Shown: positions 6,951 through 9,946 of the stretch, piece by piece
How positions within the stretch are numbered: position 1 is the stretch's first letter
Layout of the letters: every line of letters begins with the position of its first letter
From: Dehalococcoidia bacterium
Lineage (GTDB): Bacteria > Chloroflexota > Dehalococcoidia > UBA3495
Length of the DNA stretch: 9,946 bases
Reading direction: 5' to 3'
Assembly (NCBI GenBank): GCA_002730485.1
Contig: PCAH01000083.1
Coordinates: forward strand, 1-9,946
Translations under genes and position numbers: made by a program
Notes under the pieces: generated by a model
Seen by the model: the letters and a program-made list of their open reading frames with translations, nothing else
Database searches by the model: none
Told to the model about the DNA's origin: nothing

Positions 6951-7541
6951 ATGTTCCAAACAGCAGATATGTTCAAGGCCTTCGCACCCTTCCGGGGCAA
7001 AGCCATAGTGATTCCTGGCCGGGGCGGGAGACATTGGATCAACCTTAGTGACCAGCCAGACCGGGACGTCCCCTTGGGTGACCCGGCCATGGGCGGCCAC
7101 GCTTCTTTTTCCTTTGGTCTTGCCATGGCCAGACCCGATGAAAAAGTCATATTGTTCGACTCCGAGGGCGATATCCTGATGAACATGGGTGCCCTGACCA
7201 CCATCGCCGAAAAAGACCCCAAGAATTTCTACCACTTTGTCCTGGACAACGGAGTGTACGCCACCACCGGCGGACAACCGGTGCCCAACGCAGAGAACGT
7301 TCAGTACGACATCATCGCCAAGGGCTGCGGTTACCAGTCGACCTACTCCTTTGACAACCTGGAAGATTTCACCAACAACATTGAGCAGATCCTCAGCCAA
7401 CCGGGGCCGGTCTTCGTCACCATGAAGGTTGCACCTGAGGTTGAGAACACCCCCATCAACCAGCGGGTGCGCTGGCAGAAGAAGACCCGAGACCAGACCA
7501 TCGCCGACCTGCAAAAGGAACTCGGCCCGCGAAAGTCTTAA
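6951..7541 (+). CDS. Split ThDP-dependent decarboxylase, PP-domain (beta) subunit, sulfopyruvate decarboxylase beta-like, 196 aa
   Basis: This is the diphosphate-binding partner of the preceding gene. The segment LGDPAMGGHASFSFGLAMARPDEKVILF is typical of the PP domain. The ThDP/Mg motif follows as SEGDILMNMG (Asp74), with the distal Asn100 in VLDNGVYATTGGQ about 27 residues after the glycine. The motif reads GDI where most ThDP enzymes have GDG, but both metal-ligand positions (Asp74 and Asn100) remain. The last 35 or so residues (NQRVRWQKKTRDQ and on) are a charged tail that may pack on the alpha subunit. ATG 6951 is preceded by GAGG with a 4-nt spacer. The gene ends one nucleotide before the start of the first CoA transferase, which implies translational coupling and a shared pathway. 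Reaction class is confident and substrate is unknown. Confidence 0.87.
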   Translation: MFQTADMFKAFAPFRGKAIVIPGRGGRHWINLSDQPDRDVPLGDPAMGGHASFSFGLAMARPDEKVILFDSEGDILMNMGALTTIAEKDPKNFYHFVLDNGVYATTGGQPVPNAENVQYDIIAKGCGYQSTYSFDNLEDFTNNIEQILSQPGPVFVTMKVAPEVENTPINQRVRWQKKTRDQTIADLQKELGPRKS

Positions 7542-7542
7542 G

Positions 7543-8763
7543 TTGTTAGACCCTAGTTCGGAAAACGCCCAACCCCTAACTGGAATCAGAGTGCTGGATC
7601 TCTCCGGGGACTTGGGCGTTTACTGCGGTAAGCTGCTGGCCGACGTCGGGGCTGATGTCATCAAAGTTGAACCCCCAGGCGGCGATGCCATGCGACGCAT
7701 TGGCCCTTTTGTTGCGGATGCCGAGCCGCTGGAAGACAGCCTCCACTGGCGTCATTACAACACCAACAAACGCAGCATCACCCTAAACATCGAAACGTCA
7801 GAGGGCGTGACTCTGCTGCAGAGATTGGCGGCCACGGCGGATGTTGTGCTGGAATCTTTTGCGCCAGGTTACCTGGCCACCAAGGGCCTGAGCTACAGCG
7901 ACCTGGAAGGCGGCAACCCAGGATTGGTCTATGCCTCCCTGACTCCGTTCGGGCAGACCGGCCCATACCGGGATTACAAAGCCAGCGATCTTGTTGGCTT
8001 CGCCATGGGTGGCTACATGTACGTCACCGGCTGGCCGGACACACCGCCTAACAAACTCTGGGGCCTCCAGGCCTACCAGACCACCTCTAACCGGGCGTTC
8101 ATCGGCATCCTCATCGCCTTGTACCACAGGCAGGCCACCGGCCAAGGCCAGTATGTGGACGTTTCCATGCAGGAAGCCGTGGCCACTACCACCGAGCATG
8201 TGAACACCGCATACAACTACACCGGGGAGAATGCCGTGCGTTGCGGGTTTCGCCACGGCGGCCAGTTCATCGCCACCTGGCAGTGCAAAGACGGTTACGT
8301 CAGTATCACCACCAACACAGCAAAGGCCTGGGATGAGCTGCGTGCCTGGATGGACCAGGACGGCATGGCCGGTGATCTGATGGATGAACAGTACAACGAC
8401 CGGTTCATACTCAGGGGAGACAGCGGTGCACATATCGAGGAGTTAGTCGAAGCCTGGACTCTGACCCATACCAAGGGGGAGATCACTGAGTGGGGGCAGG
8501 CCAACCACCACCCCTGGGGGCCGGTCAGCACCGCTTCAGAATTGCTCGGTTTCGAGCAGCACTGGGAGCGCGGTTTTTACTCATCTCCTGCTGACGGAGA
8601 TGAGCTGGTTTACTCCGGAGCGCCCTACAAGATGTCAGAGAACGGTTGGCGACTAAATTCTCTGGCACCACAGATCGGCCAGCACAACAGCCAGGTTTTT
8701 TGCGAAGAATTGGGTCTGTCGCCCGACGACCTTCAAACTTTGATTTCGAATGGGGTTGTCTAA
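7543..8763 (+). CDS. Class III (CaiB/BaiF) CoA transferase, first copy, 406 aa
   Basis: Class III CoA transferases move CoA between carboxylic acids through an aspartyl-CoA thioester. The N-terminal signature LTGIRVLDLSGD (12-23) and LLADVGADVIKVEPPGGD (31-48) fit the family. NKRSITLNI, then GLVYASLTPFGQTGPY, and QYVDVSMQEA carrying the predicted catalytic Asp206 also fit. Length is normal at about 400 residues. The open frame extends upstream to an ATG at 7429, but that stretch overlaps the decarboxylase gene in another frame and has no CoA-transferase similarity. TTG 7543, one base after the upstream TAA, puts the first conserved block at residue 12 and is chosen although its Shine-Dalgarno sequence is weak. 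Expression probably relies on coupling to the upstream gene. It may pair with the next gene as an alpha/beta transferase (inference). Confidence 0.9.
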   Translation: MLDPSSENAQPLTGIRVLDLSGDLGVYCGKLLADVGADVIKVEPPGGDAMRRIGPFVADAEPLEDSLHWRHYNTNKRSITLNIETSEGVTLLQRLAATADVVLESFAPGYLATKGLSYSDLEGGNPGLVYASLTPFGQTGPYRDYKASDLVGFAMGGYMYVTGWPDTPPNKLWGLQAYQTTSNRAFIGILIALYHRQATGQGQYVDVSMQEAVATTTEHVNTAYNYTGENAVRCGFRHGGQFIATWQCKDGYVSITTNTAKAWDELRAWMDQDGMAGDLMDEQYNDRFILRGDSGAHIEELVEAWTLTHTKGEITEWGQANHHPWGPVSTASELLGFEQHWERGFYSSPADGDELVYSGAPYKMSENGWRLNSLAPQIGQHNSQVFCEELGLSPDDLQTLISNGVV

Positions 8764-8764
8764 C

Positions 8765-9946
8765 ATGGCTGAAGTTGGCGGGTTGGCTTTGAAGGGCGTC
8801 AGGGTGTTGGACTTCACCTGGATTCACGCCGGACCTTCTGCCACTCGCATCCTCTCCGACCAGGGCGCACAGGTGATCAAAGTCGAGTCCAACCAGGCTC
8901 TTGCGGTGGTCGGTGGGCCTGCGTCCAACACCGCCCGAGGTCTGGGACAGCGCCACAACTGGAACGCCGGCAAGCTCTCCATCTCTTTGAATATGAAAAC
9001 CGATGCTGGGAAGGGTTTGGCCCGACGACTGGTTGCGGTATCAGATGTGGTCGCCGAGAATTTCAGTGGCCGGGTGATGCCAAGCTGGGGTCTGGACTAC
9101 GAGGGTGTCAAGAAGATCAAGCCAGACATAATCATGCTTAGTATGTCTGGGTTTGGGCGTACTGGCCCCTGGAAAGACAGGGTTAGCTACGGTCAGACTT
9201 TGCAGGCCTGGTCTGGGTTCACCGACCTGACCGGGTTTCCGGACAATGGCCCCAGCGGTCCGGCCAGCGCATATAGCGACGCCGTGGGTGGCATGACCGG
9301 TGCCCAGGCTGTCTTGCTGGCGCTGATCCAGCGGGCGAACACCGGAAAAGGCCAGTGGATCGACGTCTCTCAGATGGAGGCCATGTCTTCCCTGCTAGGA
9401 CCTTTGACTCTGGAATTGAGTGCCAATAAGACGGATGTCCAGCGCACGGGAAACAGGTTGTCTCACGGCGGCGGCGCGCCCCACGGGGCCTACCGCTGCC
9501 TGGGGGATGACCGTTGGCTGGCCATCACCGTGTTCACCGATGAAGAGTGGGCTTCTTTTGTGTCAGCCATCGGCGCTCCAGATTGGACGTCGGAGCCACG
9601 ATTCGCGAGTGCCGAATCCCGGGAACAGCACGCCGATGAACTGGATGAGCTGGTCGAGTCCTGGACGCAGGGACAGAATGCTGAAGCAGCCATGCACCTG
9701 TTGCAGGCCTCTGGAATCGCTGCTGGTGTGGCGCTGACCGGCGAGGATATGGCGAACAACGACCCCCAACTGCGGGAACGAGGCACCTTCCAACCCGTGC
9801 CCGACGCTGGCGGGGTTCTGCGGACGATAGAAAAAGCTCCCTACAAGCTATCCCGAACTCCGGGGTCTGTGACGCGAGGCGCGCCGGAATTTGGCGCTGA
9901 CCAGGATTTTGTGTTGAGTGAGATTCTCGGCCTGTCCGACGAAGAA
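8765..9946 (+). CDS. Class III (CaiB/BaiF) CoA transferase, second copy, open at right edge (394 codons seen)
   Basis: The frame is open from ATG 8765 to the last base (exactly 394 codons) with no stop inside the window. The family signature begins at LKGVRVLDFTWIHAGP (about 9-24). It continues with LSDQGAQVIKVES, NAGKLSISLNM, IIMLSMSGFGRTGPW and QWIDVSQMEA, with predicted catalytic Asp200. C-terminal family features are also present (AGVALTGEDMANNDPQLRERG, then APYKLSRTPG), so only a few residues can be missing. It starts one base after the TAA of the first CoA transferase, with only a weak GGGG upstream, which suggests coupled translation. The two transferases share architecture but clearly differ in sequence: the first reads LESFAPGYLATKGL where this one reads AENFSGRVMPSWGL. 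This looks more like two distinct subunits or specificities than a recent duplication. Confidence 0.9.
   Translation, partial: MAEVGGLALKGVRVLDFTWIHAGPSATRILSDQGAQVIKVESNQALAVVGGPASNTARGLGQRHNWNAGKLSISLNMKTDAGKGLARRLVAVSDVVAENFSGRVMPSWGLDYEGVKKIKPDIIMLSMSGFGRTGPWKDRVSYGQTLQAWSGFTDLTGFPDNGPSGPASAYSDAVGGMTGAQAVLLALIQRANTGKGQWIDVSQMEAMSSLLGPLTLELSANKTDVQRTGNRLSHGGGAPHGAYRCLGDDRWLAITVFTDEEWASFVSAIGAPDWTSEPRFASAESREQHADELDELVESWTQGQNAEAAMHLLQASGIAAGVALTGEDMANNDPQLRERGTFQPVPDAGGVLRTIEKAPYKLSRTPGSVTRGAPEFGADQDFVLSEILGLSDEE

Noticed and set aside
6915..7514. 199-codon minus-strand open frame
   Set aside because: Antisense shadow of the ThDP PP-domain gene, with no recognisable motif.
7429..7542. Upstream extension of the first CoA transferase frame to an ATG at 7429, giving 444 residues
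   Set aside because: The extra 38 residues overlap the decarboxylase beta gene out of frame, are Arg/Pro/Ser-rich, and precede the normal family N-terminus. TTG 7543 fits better.
7798..8433. 211-codon minus-strand open frame
   Set aside because: Antisense shadow of the first CoA transferase. The composition is Val/Gly/His-rich, and it has no Shine-Dalgarno site.
6384..9946. Oxalate degradation module (oxalyl-CoA decarboxylase plus formyl-CoA transferase)
   Set aside because: Oxalyl-CoA decarboxylase is a single chain of about 560 residues with a middle domain. Here the ThDP enzyme is two short subunits without that domain, so the analogy covers only the reaction classes.
1..9946. CRISPR arrays, tRNA or rRNA genes, insertion sequences, phage or toxin-antitoxin genes
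   Set aside because: I saw no regularly spaced repeats, no cloverleaf or rRNA-like segments, no transposase or integrase motifs, and no flanking terminal repeats.

Overview
The window reads as moderately GC-rich bacterial DNA (mid-50s percent by eye, not computed). The gene styles suggest a marine Chloroflexota of the SAR202/Dehalococcoidia type: a very long AAA-ATPase/LuxR-tail regulator, a COG3618-type amidohydrolase, CaiB/BaiF CoA transferases, a stand-alone small acidic protein and frequent TTG starts. This assignment is an impression from recalled families, not a search result.

Layout. Bases 1-61 may hold the tail of a + strand gene. A strong hairpin with T-tracts on both sides (163-197) separates it from a 66-residue minus-strand protein (227-427). 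Bases 615-3562 hold one minus-strand regulator gene of about 982 codons: an ATPase with Walker A and B motifs, helical repeats, and a C-terminal LuxR helix-turn-helix. It is broken twice, by a one-base loss in a G run near 3252-3254 and by an in-frame TAA at 1902-1904. Bases 3563-3818 hold two small dyads and the terminator of the next gene. A minus-strand amidohydrolase (3819-4844) follows.

A divergent intergenic region (4845-5045) carries a good sigma70-type promoter reading right. From 5046 to the window end, six + strand genes lie head to tail with gaps of 43, 56, 48, 1 and 1 nt. They are a RidA-family protein, an alpha/beta hydrolase, the PYR-domain and PP-domain subunits of a split thiamine-diphosphate decarboxylase (sulfopyruvate/phosphonopyruvate decarboxylase-like), and two different class III CoA transferases. 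The second CoA transferase is open at the right edge and has no ATG-to-stop ORF inside the window, so it is easily missed.

How the genes may work together (inference): the cluster looks like a catabolic operon. An acid would be activated by a CoA transferase, possibly a two-subunit one. A 2-oxo acid would be decarboxylated by the split ThDP enzyme. The hydrolase and the divergent lactonase-like amidohydrolase would open esters or lactones, and RidA would remove reactive enamine/imine intermediates. The substrate cannot be read from sequence. I know of no characterised pathway with exactly this set, and it is the best candidate here for an undescribed system.
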